DNA of 64,000 nt from Streptomyces resistomycificus (GCF_001514265.1 NZ_KQ948990.1:651967-715966), one strand, 5' to 3'. Shown: positions 1 through 9,213, counted from the stretch's first letter. Numbers and translations: made by a program. Notes: a model not told the origin generated them from the letters alone.

Positions 1-149
1 CCCGTGAACTGCGGAATCTGATCCGGCTTGATCACGCCCCACTCACCCCGTTAATCCGTACCGCACACTTGGAATCACTCGCGTTGCGATCGGATCAGCG
101 TACTAAGTGGGCGAGATGGCGGCTGGAAGCGTCACGGACAACTGCGTTG

Positions 150-1793
150 CTACGTGGCTGAAAATCCCCGCCGCCCCCGGGTCTCCGGCCCACCGAAACT
201 GCCCGCCGGGCTGGCCGGTGAGGTGCCGTCCAGGAGGATGCCGCCCAGTACCGCACCGGCGGTGCCGCTTGCGTGTCCGTCCGCTCCTGCGTGGGGGTTG
301 CCGTGTGTTCGTACGTCCTGTTCGGCGATCTCGCGGGCCCGCTGGGCGAGTTCGTCGGCGCGGGGGCGGTCCTCAGGGGTGCCGGTCGCGAGCACGCGTT
401 CCGCTTCTGCCAGGTGGAGGCGGGCGGTGGCGCCCACCGCGGCTCGGTGCGTCGTGACGAAGTCGGCAGCCGCGGTGGTGGTGCTGCGGGCAGCGCACAG
501 GGCGGCGGTCGCGAGGACGCCGGAGCGGCCCGTGGCGACGGGGGTCACCGCCCGGACGATCCGGCGCAGGGAGTCCAGGGGGTCGTAGGGCTGTCCGGAC
601 GTCAACTCGACTCGTACGGCGGCCAGTACGGCGTTCGCGTGCAGGACCGTCGTCCGCACCTCACCGGGCGGCATGTCCGTCACCCGGGTCCCCGCGTCGG
701 CGATCTCCGCCTCCGCACCGGTGAGCGCGGCCGGGACGAGCGCGGCGGCCTCCTCCAGTTCGGCGGCGAGCCGGTCGACTCCGGTGATGAGGACGGTCGC
801 CTGGGACACGGCGCCCTCGGCTGCGCGCAGATCGTTCGCCGCTCGCTCCGCCTCCCCTCGATCCGACGCCTGACGGGCCTGGTTGAGATGGGTGGTCGCG
901 AACACCAGCCGGTCCTTGGCCTGTTCGGGGTATCCCGTCACGGCCGCCGACGCGGACGACGCGTAGCGTCGGCCCAGGTCGGCCAGGACCACCTCGGTCG
1001 TGCCGACGCGCCCCGCCAGTTCCCGGAAACGGGTCTCGGCCGTCTCCAGTGCCTCCGCCAACTGCCCCTCCAGTGCGCGGAGCCGGTCGAAGGCGGGGGC
1101 CTCGGAGTCCAGGCGGCGGCCGACCTCCTGGCAACGGCCCACGATCCCGGCGAGGGCATGGTGCCGGGACGCCTTGTCGGCCGGGATGCCGGCGTCGTAC
1201 TGCTGCCGTATGCGGAAGGCGGCCGACAGTTCCGACTCCGCGTCCCGAAGCGCCTGCGCGAAGGGGGCGACGGCCGTCGATCCGGCGCGAGCCTCGGCGA
1301 AGTCCAGGTCCTCGCGGCTGGTGCGGATCCAGTTGTCGGCCTCGGTCAGCAGTGACCGGGACTGCTCGTCGAGGTCGGTGACGGGCGGGGTGGTGGGGGC
1401 GGCGGAGGCGGAGTGGGCGGGGTGGGCGCTTCCGCCGGGGGTGGTGCGGGTCCGGGCTCGTCGGGTGCGGCGTACGTACCCGTAGCCGGCCAGTGCGCCG
1501 ACCGCGCCCAGAACCACGAGCGGGAGGGCCAGGTCCGCGACCGATGCGTCCGAAGTGTCGGACACGTCAGAGCCGCCCTCGCCCTCCGGGGCAGCCGCGG
1601 ACACGAAGGTACCGGCGCTCGCGGTGACCGGAAGGTCCCTGCTGATCGCAACCGGAACGTTGGTGCTGATCGTCATCCCCGGCAACACCAGCCACGCGAT
1701 CCCGACCGCCCCGCCTGCCACGGCATGCGCCACCCGCACCGGTATGTGGGAGCGGGTCCGCCGCGGTCGGCCCCGGATCAAGGATGACGTCAC
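150..1793 (-). CDS. Coiled-coil membrane protein resembling the C-terminal part of TPM-domain proteins
   Basis: 547 residues from a GTG. A basic N-terminus is followed by a hydrophobic stretch (about residues 24-42, signal or anchor) and a second membrane segment (about 88-105) ending in an arginine cluster. Roughly residues 140-480 are alanine/glutamate/arginine-rich helix, likely coiled coil. The tail carries a glycine-rich AVLGGILLDG stretch and a GSFGGPETRGRRG motif, which I associate with Streptomyces TPM-domain proteins. Those normally have an extracytoplasmic TPM domain of about 130 residues between signal peptide and anchor; here only about 45 residues lie there, so that domain seems to be missing. 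Function unknown. It is divergent from the neighbouring GH18-like gene, with about 100 bp between them. The start is not firm because the ribosome site is weak. Confidence 0.75.
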   Translation of the reverse strand: MTSSLIRGRPRRTRSHIPVRVAHAVAGGAVGIAWLVLPGMTISTNVPVAISRDLPVTASAGTFVSAAAPEGEGGSDVSDTSDASVADLALPLVVLGAVGALAGYGYVRRTRRARTRTTPGGSAHPAHSASAAPTTPPVTDLDEQSRSLLTEADNWIRTSREDLDFAEARAGSTAVAPFAQALRDAESELSAAFRIRQQYDAGIPADKASRHHALAGIVGRCQEVGRRLDSEAPAFDRLRALEGQLAEALETAETRFRELAGRVGTTEVVLADLGRRYASSASAAVTGYPEQAKDRLVFATTHLNQARQASDRGEAERAANDLRAAEGAVSQATVLITGVDRLAAELEEAAALVPAALTGAEAEIADAGTRVTDMPPGEVRTTVLHANAVLAAVRVELTSGQPYDPLDSLRRIVRAVTPVATGRSGVLATAALCAARSTTTAAADFVTTHRAAVGATARLHLAEAERVLATGTPEDRPRADELAQRAREIAEQDVRTHGNPHAGADGHASGTAGAVLGGILLDGTSPASPAGSFGGPETRGRRGFSAT

Positions 1794-1893
1794 ATTCCGG
1801 AGCGTATGGGGAGGAATGCCCCCTCGCGACCGGGGTGGGGTGGGCGGGCGATCGGGCCAGGGACGCGCAACGGAACGTTCTGGGGGGACAGGG

Positions 1894-3144
1894 ATGGCAG
1901 CACCGCAGGAGCAGGAGCAGGAGCAGGGACACCAGCGGGAGGAGACCCGAAGCCCAGAGCGAGAGCCGGAGGAACAGGCACCGGAGACACTGGCAGCGGA
2001 GGAACAGGTACCGGGGGAACAGGCACCGGACGAACAGGCACCGGAGAAACCGGAGCAGGAGCGAATACGGGCCGAGGCAGCCGGTCAGGATCAGGAACAG
2101 CGACCCCAGCCCGACACTGCCCGCAAGCCCCCGCGCCGCCGCTGGGTCCGCTGGACCCGCCGGACCGCCCTCGCACTCGTCCTGATCGTCGTCGTCCCGG
2201 TCCTCGCCTCCCAGATCGCCCTCAGGATCAACTACGCGGGCGACCCTGCGGACGGCACGTACACCCGGAACAAGGACGCGATCTGGCTGGGCCACGCCTG
2301 GGTCGACGGCCGGAAGAAGGACGCCGACGTCACCGCACTCGCCCGGGACCTGGAGACCACCGGGATCCGCGACCTCTACGTCCACTCGGGTCCGCTGGAG
2401 CACGACGGCACGCTCCCCGAGTCGGCGTACCCGCGTGCCCGGTGGTTCATCGACGCCGTGCACACCGCGGCGCCCGGCATCCGCGTCCAGGCCTGGCTCG
2501 GAGACGTACTCGCCACGGAGAGCCCCAACGGCATGCGGCTGGAGCGTCCCGAGACGCGCGCGGCCGTCGTCGCCTCCACCCGGCAGATCCTCGCCACCGG
2601 CTACGACGGGGTCCACTTCGACCTCGAGCCCCTGCACTCGGACGACGACGACTACCTGACCCTCCTCGACTCCCTGCGCGAGGTCACCCGCGCGGACCGG
2701 GCGCAGCTGTCGATCGCGGCCCACCAGATCGACCCGGTCCCGGGCTTCCACTCCTTCTGGGGCACGGTCGCCGGCCACCCGAAGTGGTGGTCGCAGGAGT
2801 TCTTCGGGCAGGTGGCCCGCCGCGTCGACCAGATCGCGGTGATGTCATACGACACCATGCAGCCGCTGCAGAGCACCTACGGCGGCTATGTCGCCCAGCA
2901 GACCTCGCTGGCGTTGGAGGTCACCCCGAAGTCCACCGACCTGCTGATGGGCCTGCCCTTCTACCACGAGAACCGGTTCGGGCACTGGAACCACGCGGAG
3001 ACGGTCTCCGCCGCCGTCCGGGGTGTCCGGCTCGGCCTGTCCCGCACGGACGCCGACCGCGCCGACTTCGGCGTCGCCGCGTACGTGGACTTCGCGGCCA
3101 CGGAGGAGGACTGGACGGCATACCGCGAGGGATGGGTGCGCTGA
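1894..3144 (+). CDS. Membrane-anchored GH18-like glycoside hydrolase domain protein
   Basis: 416 residues. The ATG at 1894 is chosen because a GGGGGGAC ribosome site precedes it; the frame is open further upstream, but that stretch overlaps the divergent gene. Residues 1-80 are charged and Glu/Gln/Pro-rich (repeated EQAPE-like units). A single membrane helix follows (about 92-110), giving a type II protein with the catalytic part outside the cell. Residues 120-416 look like a GH18-type TIM barrel: HFDLEPL around E245 resembles the chitinase DxxDxDxE acid/base strand, and VAVMSYDTMQ fits the conserved beta-6 strand. Known relatives hydrolyse chitin, peptidoglycan or other N-acetylglucosamine polymers; the substrate here cannot be read from sequence. 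Confidence 0.75.
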   Translation: MAAPQEQEQEQGHQREETRSPEREPEEQAPETLAAEEQVPGEQAPDEQAPEKPEQERIRAEAAGQDQEQRPQPDTARKPPRRRWVRWTRRTALALVLIVVVPVLASQIALRINYAGDPADGTYTRNKDAIWLGHAWVDGRKKDADVTALARDLETTGIRDLYVHSGPLEHDGTLPESAYPRARWFIDAVHTAAPGIRVQAWLGDVLATESPNGMRLERPETRAAVVASTRQILATGYDGVHFDLEPLHSDDDDYLTLLDSLREVTRADRAQLSIAAHQIDPVPGFHSFWGTVAGHPKWWSQEFFGQVARRVDQIAVMSYDTMQPLQSTYGGYVAQQTSLALEVTPKSTDLLMGLPFYHENRFGHWNHAETVSAAVRGVRLGLSRTDADRADFGVAAYVDFAATEEDWTAYREGWVR

Positions 3145-3199
3145 CGGCCCACGGCCCACGGCCCACGGCTGACGGCTGACGGCTGACGGCTGACGGCCG
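3144..3199. repeat. 7-bp tandem repeat, about 8 copies
   Basis: Immediately after the stop codon of the GH18-like gene the sequence runs as ACGGCCC three times, ACGGCTG four times and ACGGCCG once. It is non-coding and a likely slippage tract. No hairpin of terminator quality is evident in it. Confidence 0.9.
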
Positions 3200-3278
3200 A
3201 TTGACATCGACGCCGACGACGGCCGACCGCGCCGGAAACCGGCTGCGGTAGGCCTTCGGCGGGTGCGAGCATCCGACG

Positions 3279-4283
3279 ATGACCGTCACCCGCAAGCCCC
3301 TCACCCGCGCCGATCTGGCCCCCCTCGCCCGTGCGGCCACCGGCCCCCGCCGCACGCTCGCCGGCGTCGACAGGCTGCGTGGCGGCTCCAAGAAGGGCGT
3401 CTACCGGCTGACCTTCGACGACGACTCCACCTCTGTCGCCTACGTCTGGTCGGCGGACGAGGACTACTGGGACGCCGGGCCCTCGGACCCGCGCGACCCG
3501 TTCTCCCACGGCACCGGCCTCGACCTGCTCACCGCGGCGCACGACCGGCTGGCCGCGGCCGGTGTCCGCACGCCCCGCCTCCTGTACGCCGACGCCACGC
3601 ACACGCACCTGCCGGCGGACGCGGCGGTCGTGGAGGACGTCACGGGCGGGAGCCTGGAGGAGACGCTGGAGCGCGACCCGGTCGCGGGCCGGGCGGCGCT
3701 GGAGCGGCTGGCCGACCTGCTCGCCACGCTGCACGCGCAGGAGGGGCCGGCCTTCGGCAAGGTCGCCCTCGTCGACAACGGCGGTGTCTCGTCGGCGCGC
3801 TCCTGCGAGCAGCGCGTCACCGAGGGCGCGCTCGGCGACATCGCGGCCACCGCCGTACGCGACGAACGGATCGCCGCCGCACGCGACGACCTGGAGAGCG
3901 CCGTACGGAAGCTGTCCGCCGCGGTCCGGCCGCGTGGCCGGCACACCCTCGTCCACGGCGAACTCGGCCCGGACCACGTCCTGCTGGACGGCGGGGGCGC
4001 CCCCGTCCTGATCGACGTCGAGGGACTGATGTACCTCGACGTGGAGTGGGAGCACGTCTTCCTGGAGCTGCGCTTCCACGAGGCGTACGACCTCCTGCGC
4101 ACCCCCGGCCTGGACGAGGACCGGCTCCGCCTCTACCGCCTGGCCATGCGCCTGTCCCTGGTCGCCGGCCCCCTCCGTCTCCTCGACGGCGACTACCCCG
4201 ACCCGGGGCCGATGCGGGCCATCGCCGAGCACAACCTGCGCAGGGCGCTGGAGCTGGTCGGGCGTCGGGGCGCGGTGACGTAA
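3279..4283 (+). CDS. Phosphotransferase of the APH/ChoK-like kinase fold
   Basis: 334 residues from an ATG. An N-lobe with a glycine/lysine-rich loop (RGGSKKGVYRLTF, residues 27-39) is followed by a C-lobe with LVHGELGPDHVLLD near residue 225 and VLIDVEGLMYLDVEWE near 245, matching the Brenner and metal-binding motifs of aminoglycoside/homoserine-type kinases. The usual HGDxxxxN appears as HGExxxxH, so the catalytic Asp is Glu and the Asn is His. The FLELRFHEAYDLL helix and a helical C-terminus are typical of the family. The substrate is unknown. It stands alone between the repeat tract and a methyltransferase gene. An acceptor other than an antibiotic is quite possible, so resistance should not be assumed. 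Confidence 0.7.
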   Translation: MTVTRKPLTRADLAPLARAATGPRRTLAGVDRLRGGSKKGVYRLTFDDDSTSVAYVWSADEDYWDAGPSDPRDPFSHGTGLDLLTAAHDRLAAAGVRTPRLLYADATHTHLPADAAVVEDVTGGSLEETLERDPVAGRAALERLADLLATLHAQEGPAFGKVALVDNGGVSSARSCEQRVTEGALGDIAATAVRDERIAAARDDLESAVRKLSAAVRPRGRHTLVHGELGPDHVLLDGGGAPVLIDVEGLMYLDVEWEHVFLELRFHEAYDLLRTPGLDEDRLRLYRLAMRLSLVAGPLRLLDGDYPDPGPMRAIAEHNLRRALELVGRRGAVT

Positions 4284-4373
4284 GCGTTCCGTGGCCGAGA
4301 CGTCATGCGCCCTTCGCCCGCGCGGGTGCGTCTGTTGGTTGTGAGCGGGCTGTGAGCGTCCTACCGTCCCCGG

Positions 4374-5315
4374 ATGCGAGCGCTACTCACCAGCAGGACG
4401 GCCCGCCGTGCCCTGCGGCCGATCGTCGAACTCATCGACCAGCGCATCGAGCGCCAGGTCCGCCGAGCCCTCGGGAACACCGTCGGCCACCCCGCCGGCG
4501 GTGCCACGCCCGACGCGGTGCGGAGGGAAATGGAGAAGCTGCGCAGCCGCCAGCGCCCCCTGGAGCTCTTCTTCGACGGCACCGGACGCGGCGCGTCCCG
4601 GCTGCCCTCCGCACCCCACCTCGACCGCACGATCGCCGAGCTGGCGCAGGTCACCGGCGACCGGGAAGGCGCCGAGCGCAATGTCGCCCAGGCCTTCCGG
4701 CTGCTCATCGCCATGGAGGCGCTCGGGGTCGGCCGGATCGCCGGCGGCACCATGAACATCGTCGGCAAGCTGTCCGCCGTACCGCTGCTGGATCCGCCGA
4801 ACGACGACATCCTGGAGATCGGCACCCTGTACGGGATGTTCGGCGCGGCCCTGATCCGGATGATGGAACGCGCGGGGCGCGACCCGCGGCTGACGATCGT
4901 CGATCCGCTCGCGGGCACCCAGTTGCAGCCCGGCGCCAGCATGGGCGACGACGCCTCGGGCACACCCGTGCAGGGAGCGGCGGTACGCGTCAACCTGGGC
5001 CTGGCGGGAGCGGCCGGTGCCGCCGCCCGGATCCGGCAGGGCTTCTCCGAGGACCCCGAGGTGCGTGCCCTGGTCGCCGACCGCCCCTACGGCGTGATCG
5101 TCGTCGACGGCGACCACTCCGCGGCCGGTGTCGCCGCCGACCTGGAGTGGGCCGAGCAGATCGTCGCGCCCGGCGGCATCGTCGTCCTGGACGACTTCGG
5201 GCACCCGAAGTGGCCGGGCATCAAGGAGGCCTTCGACAAGCACATGGCCACGGACACCCGGTTCACCTTCCTCGGTCAGGTCGCGCACTCGGGGTACCTC
5301 AGGGCCTCAGCCTGA
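4374..5315 (+). CDS. Class I SAM-dependent methyltransferase (Methyltransf_24-like)
   Basis: 313 residues. DDILEIGTLYGMFGAALIRMM (about residues 142-162) is the glycine-rich SAM-binding motif I, RLTIVDPLAG is motif II, and YGVIVVDGDHSAAGVAADLEWAEQIVAPGGIVVLDDFGHPKWPGIKEAF (about 240-290) matches the VDGDHSYEGV / DDF core of the cephalosporin-hydroxylase or macrocin O-methyltransferase-like group. The N-terminal 90 residues are helical and lack a recognised domain. The acceptor substrate is unknown; relatives often act on sugars or secondary metabolites. Its 3' end overlaps the end of the convergent sdhB-like gene by 9 bp. Confidence 0.7.
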   Translation: MRALLTSRTARRALRPIVELIDQRIERQVRRALGNTVGHPAGGATPDAVRREMEKLRSRQRPLELFFDGTGRGASRLPSAPHLDRTIAELAQVTGDREGAERNVAQAFRLLIAMEALGVGRIAGGTMNIVGKLSAVPLLDPPNDDILEIGTLYGMFGAALIRMMERAGRDPRLTIVDPLAGTQLQPGASMGDDASGTPVQGAAVRVNLGLAGAAGAAARIRQGFSEDPEVRALVADRPYGVIVVDGDHSAAGVAADLEWAEQIVAPGGIVVLDDFGHPKWPGIKEAFDKHMATDTRFTFLGQVAHSGYLRASA

Positions 5316-6083
5316 CGAGGTCCGCCGCCGGATCCTGTCGCCGAGCCACACGAGCGGGTCGTACTTGCGGTCGACCGCCCGTTCCTTCAGGGGGATCAGC
5401 GCGTTGTCCGTGATCTTGATGCCTTCGGGGCAGACCTCCGTACAGCACTTGGTGATGTTGCAGTAACCGAGGCCGTGCTCGTCCTGCGCGGTCCGCTTGC
5501 GGTCCAGGCCGCTCTCCTCGGCCGCGTCCAGCGGGTGCATGTCCAGCTCCGCGACCCGCATCAGGAAGCGCGGCCCGGCGAAGGCCGCCTTGTTCTCCTC
5601 GTGGTCGCGGACCACATGGCAGGTGTCCTGGCACAGGAAGCACTCGATGCACTTGCGGAACTCCTGCGACCGGTCCACGTCCTCCTGCGTCATCCGGTAC
5701 TCACCGGGACCGAGGTCCTCCGGCGGCACGAAGGCCGGCACCTCGCGCGCCTTCTCGTAGTTGAACCCGACGTCCGTGACGAGATCCCGTACGACGGGAA
5801 AGGCGCGCAGCGGGGTGACGGTGATCGTCTCCTCGCGGGTGAACACCGACATGCGGGTCATGCACATCAGCCGGGGCCGCCCGTTGATCTCCGCCGAGCA
5901 CGAACCGCACTTGCCCGCCTTGCAGTTCCAGCGGACGGCGAGGTCGGGGGCCTGGGTGGCCTGGAGGCGGTGGACGATGTCCAGCACCACCTCGCCCTCG
6001 TTCACCTCGACCTCGAAGTCCTCCAGGCCGCCGCCCCGCACATCACCGCGCCACACCTTGAAGTGGGCCGTGTAGCCGCTCAT
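5307..6083 (-). CDS. sdhB: Succinate dehydrogenase / fumarate reductase iron-sulfur subunit
   Basis: 258 residues. It passes electrons from the flavoprotein to the membrane anchor of complex II. The N-terminal ferredoxin-like domain has a [2Fe-2S] set in WNCKAGKCGSCSAEINGRP with a following C in LMC (about residues 55-75). The C-terminal domain has CIECFLCQDTC and CNITKCCTEVCPEG for the [4Fe-4S] and [3Fe-4S] clusters. The start ATG overlaps the sdhA stop as ATGA, so the two are translationally coupled. It is last in a three-gene operon (anchor, flavoprotein, Fe-S). Length and partners match the Sdh1 type of actinobacteria (for example Rv0247c-Rv0249c) rather than the four-subunit SdhCDAB enzyme. 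Confidence 0.9.
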   Translation of the reverse strand: MSGYTAHFKVWRGDVRGGGLEDFEVEVNEGEVVLDIVHRLQATQAPDLAVRWNCKAGKCGSCSAEINGRPRLMCMTRMSVFTREETITVTPLRAFPVVRDLVTDVGFNYEKAREVPAFVPPEDLGPGEYRMTQEDVDRSQEFRKCIECFLCQDTCHVVRDHEENKAAFAGPRFLMRVAELDMHPLDAAEESGLDRKRTAQDEHGLGYCNITKCCTEVCPEGIKITDNALIPLKERAVDRKYDPLVWLGDRIRRRTSSG

Positions 6084-8023
6084 TCGTAGAGCTCCTCTTC
6101 GGCGAGGTACTTGACCAGCTCCTCCTTGTCGAAGAGGGCGAGCAGGTCGGGACGGACGGGGTCGGTGGACTCCCGGGTGAGGTCGATCTGGCCGCGCACC
6201 GGGTCGGTGGCCGCCAGCCCACCGGTCGGGTCCGTGAGCCGGCACAGCAGGTTGACGCGGCGCCACGCGCGTTCCATCGCCGGGTGGTCCTCGCGTGTGT
6301 GACCGCCGCGCGACTCCGTGCGCTCCAGCGCGGCCCGGGCCACGCACTCGCTGACCAGGAGCATGTTCCTGAGGTCGAGGGCGAGATGCCAGCCGGGGTT
6401 GAACTGGCGGTGCCCCTCGACGCCGGCCCGCCGGGCCCGTACGCGCAGCTCGGCCAGCTTGTCCAGGGCCTGCCGCATCTCCCCCTCGCGGCGGATGATG
6501 CCGACGAGGTCGTTCATCGTCTGCTGGAGTTCCTGGTGGAGGGTGTACGGGTTCTCCGGCGGGCGGCCCTCCTCCTCGCCTGGCGGCTGCCCCTCGGCGG
6601 AGAAGGGGCGCAGCGCCTCCGCGGCCGCCGCGTCGATCTCGACGTCGTCCACGGGAGGCCGGCCCCCGGCGAGCCCGGCCGCGTACTGCGCCGCGTGCAG
6701 TCCCGCCCGGCGCCCGAAGACCAGCAGGTCGGAGAGCGAGTTGCCGCCGAGGCGGTTCGAGCCGTGCATGCCGCCGGCGACCTCACCGGCCGCGTACAGT
6801 CCCGGCACCCCGCGGGCGGCCGCCGTGTCGGACTCGACGGCGATGCCGCCCATCACGTAGTGACAGGTGGGCCCGACCTCCATCGGCTCCGCGGTGATGT
6901 CGACGTCGGCCAGCTCCTTGAACTGGTGGTACATCGACGGCAGCCGACGCCGGATGACCTCGGCGGGCATCCGCGTCGACACGTCCAGGAAGACCCCGCC
7001 GTGCGGGGAGCCGCGGCCCGCCTTCACCTCGGAGTTGATGGCGCGGGCCACCTCGTCGCGGGGGAGCAGCTCGGGGGGACGCCGGTTGTTGTCGGGGTCC
7101 TCGTACCAGCGGTCGCCCTCCTCCTCCGACTGGGCGTACTTCTCCTTGAAGACGTCGGGGATGTAGTCGAACATGAACCGCTTGCCCTCGGAGTTGCGCA
7201 GCACTCCGCCGTCGCCGCGCACCGACTCCGTGACGAGGATGCCCTTCACCGACGGCGGCCAGACCATGCCCGTCGGGTGGAACTGCACGAACTCCATGTT
7301 CAGCAGGGGCGCGCCCGCCAGCAGGGCCAGCGCGTGGCCGTCGCCGGTGTACTCCCACGAGTTCGACGTGACCTTGAAGGACTTGCCGATACCGCCGGTC
7401 GCGATCACCACGGCGGGGGCTTCGAGGACGAAGAAACGGCCCGTCTCGCGGTCGTAGGCGAAGACCCCGGACACGCGGCTCCCGTCCTTGAGGACCCGGG
7501 TGACCGTGCACTCCTGGAACACCTTCAGGCGGGACTCGTAGTCGCCGGTCTCCTTGAAGTCCTCCTGCTGCAACGACACGATCTTCTGCTGGAGGGTGCG
7601 GATCAGCTCCAGGCCCGTGCGGTCGCCGACGTGGGCGAGCCGCGGGTACTCGTGGCCGCCGAAGTTGCGCTGCGAGATCCGGCCGTCCTTCGTACGGTCG
7701 AAGAGGGCGCCCCAGGTCTCCAGCTCCCACACCCGCTGCGGAGCCTCCTGGGCGTGCAGCTCGGCCATCCGCCACTGGTTGAGGAACTTGCCGCCGCGCA
7801 TGGTGTCGCGGAAGTGGACCTCCCAGTTGTCGCCGGAGTTCACGTTGCCCATCGCCGCGGCGATGCCGCCCTCGGCCATCACCGTGTGCGCCTTGCCGAA
7901 CAGCGACTTGCAGATCACCGCGGTACGGGCACCGCGCTCGCGCGCCTCGATGGCGGCCCGCAGTCCGGCGCCGCCGGCACCGACCACGACGACGTCCCAC
8001 TCCTGGCGGTCGACCACGGACAT
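6080..8023 (-). CDS. sdhA: Succinate dehydrogenase / fumarate reductase flavoprotein subunit
   Basis: 647 residues. The FAD-binding N-terminus reads VVVVGAGGAGLRAAIEA, followed by HTVMAEGGIAAAMGN, which holds the region of the covalent flavin-histidine. MEFVQFHPTGM, GGVLRNSEGKRFM and HVVMGGIAV-type blocks (here CHYVMGGIAVESDT), then GLYAAGEVAGGMHGSNRLGGNSL, are the dicarboxylate and FAD motifs of the SdhA/FrdA family. The C-terminal helical domain (about 500-640) has an acidic, Gly/Pro-rich insert GQPPGEEEGRPPEN. Its start overlaps the anchor stop by one base (TGATG). It oxidises succinate to fumarate, feeding electrons through SdhB to menaquinone. Confidence 0.93.
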   Translation of the reverse strand: MSVVDRQEWDVVVVGAGGAGLRAAIEARERGARTAVICKSLFGKAHTVMAEGGIAAAMGNVNSGDNWEVHFRDTMRGGKFLNQWRMAELHAQEAPQRVWELETWGALFDRTKDGRISQRNFGGHEYPRLAHVGDRTGLELIRTLQQKIVSLQQEDFKETGDYESRLKVFQECTVTRVLKDGSRVSGVFAYDRETGRFFVLEAPAVVIATGGIGKSFKVTSNSWEYTGDGHALALLAGAPLLNMEFVQFHPTGMVWPPSVKGILVTESVRGDGGVLRNSEGKRFMFDYIPDVFKEKYAQSEEEGDRWYEDPDNNRRPPELLPRDEVARAINSEVKAGRGSPHGGVFLDVSTRMPAEVIRRRLPSMYHQFKELADVDITAEPMEVGPTCHYVMGGIAVESDTAAARGVPGLYAAGEVAGGMHGSNRLGGNSLSDLLVFGRRAGLHAAQYAAGLAGGRPPVDDVEIDAAAAEALRPFSAEGQPPGEEEGRPPENPYTLHQELQQTMNDLVGIIRREGEMRQALDKLAELRVRARRAGVEGHRQFNPGWHLALDLRNMLLVSECVARAALERTESRGGHTREDHPAMERAWRRVNLLCRLTDPTGGLAATDPVRGQIDLTRESTDPVRPDLLALFDKEELVKYLAEEELYE

Positions 8024-8862
8024 CAGAACAACCTCGGATCGTCGAAGGCGCCGGAGGCGACCAGGTACACGTAGAAGTCGGCCAGCGCCACGCTCACCAG
8101 CGACGCCCAGGCCAGCTGCATGTGGCGGGCGTTCAGCCTGCCCACCAGTTGCCACGCCTTGTAGCGCACGGGGTGTCGGGAGAAGTGCTTGAGCTTGCCG
8201 CCGACGATGTGCCGGCAGGAGTGGCAGGAGAGGGTGTACGCCCAGATCAGCACGATGTTGACCAGGAACACCAGGGTGCCCAGGCCCATGTGGCCCCACG
8301 CGTAGTGCTCGTCACGGAAGGCGAGCACGGTGTCGTAGGTCAGGATCCCGGCGACGAGGATCGCGGCGTAGAAGAAGTACCGGTGGATGTTCTGCAGCAC
8401 CAGCGGGAAGCGGGTCTCGCCCGAGTACTTCTTGTGGGGCTCGGCGACCGCGCAGGCCGGCGGGGACGCCCAGAAACCCCGGTAGTAGGCCTTGCGGTAG
8501 TAGTAGCAGGTCAGGCGGAAGCCGAGTGGGAAGATCAGGATGATGATCGCGGGGGAGATGCCCCACCAACTGCCGAAGAGGTCGGCGTTGGGGCCGCCGC
8601 GCATCGGCTCGCAGTTCTCCGCCAGGCAGGGGGAGTAGAACGGCGAGACGTACGGTGCCGCGTAGTAGTCGGTGTTCGCGAACGCCCGCCAGGTCGAGTA
8701 CACGATGAAGGCGAACAGGCCGGCGGCCGTGGCGGCCGGGGCCAGCCACCAGCGGTCGGTGCGCAGGTGCGGGGCGGCGATCGCGGCGCGCGTACCGGTG
8801 CGTACGCCGCCGCGCGGGGGATGTGGTTCCTCGGTGGCTGGGGGTTCCGTACCAGTGGCCAA
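8023..8862 (-). CDS. Membrane anchor (cytochrome b-like) subunit of succinate dehydrogenase, Sdh1 type
   Basis: 279 residues with about five hydrophobic segments (near 42-60, 100-120, 160-180, 193-213 and 245-265). Several membrane-located histidines, HRYF near residue 162 and HMGLG near 190, could bind heme or quinone. It lies directly upstream of sdhA and sdhB and overlaps sdhA by one base. Single long anchors of about 270-280 residues are typical of the actinobacterial Sdh1 complex, where the protein is often annotated only as hypothetical. The role is inferred from position and topology more than from a clear motif. Confidence 0.75.
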   Translation of the reverse strand: MATGTEPPATEEPHPPRGGVRTGTRAAIAAPHLRTDRWWLAPAATAAGLFAFIVYSTWRAFANTDYYAAPYVSPFYSPCLAENCEPMRGGPNADLFGSWWGISPAIIILIFPLGFRLTCYYYRKAYYRGFWASPPACAVAEPHKKYSGETRFPLVLQNIHRYFFYAAILVAGILTYDTVLAFRDEHYAWGHMGLGTLVFLVNIVLIWAYTLSCHSCRHIVGGKLKHFSRHPVRYKAWQLVGRLNARHMQLAWASLVSVALADFYVYLVASGAFDDPRLF

Positions 8863-8922
8863 TTCATGACTCCGGTCGGGTCGGGACTCCGGACGCTCAG
8901 GCCTCTTCGCAGGACAGGGGTC

Positions 8923-9213
8923 CTAGGGAGCGCGGCGGTCCCGGGCGCCGAGTCCCTCGTCGTCCGAGTCCGTCCACAGGCTGTTGTCGTACGGGGTGTC
9001 GGGGATCGATACGAGTTCCGGGCGCCGGGGCTTGGCCGGTCCGGCGTCGGTCTCCCGCAGCAGCGCGAGGCTCTCGCGCAGGCGGTCGGCGTCCGCCCGG
9101 ACGCGGCGCATCTCCAGGCCACCGCTGCCGAGCTGCTGTTCCAGGCGTTTCACGGACCTGAGCAGCTCGTCGAGGCATCGCTGGGCTGACGTCAGTTCGT
9201 CGTGCACGGACAT
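8923..9213 (-). CDS. Small coiled-coil protein of unknown function upstream of the sdh operon
   Basis: 96 residues from an ATG preceded by GAGGT. Residues 1-55 form an amphipathic helix with heptad character (DELTSAQRCLDELLRSVKRL and onward), and the tail is acidic and disordered. No catalytic motif is present. It lies 60 bp upstream of the membrane anchor gene on the same strand and may share its transcript. Similar small proteins in this position occur in other streptomycetes as far as I recall; the function is not known. Confidence 0.7.
   Translation of the reverse strand: MSVHDELTSAQRCLDELLRSVKRLEQQLGSGGLEMRRVRADADRLRESLALLRETDAGPAKPRRPELVSIPDTPYDNSLWTDSDDEGLGARDRRAP

Noticed and set aside
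3279..4283. Aminoglycoside resistance gene
   Set aside because: Only the general kinase fold is visible, motifs are altered and no resistance context exists.
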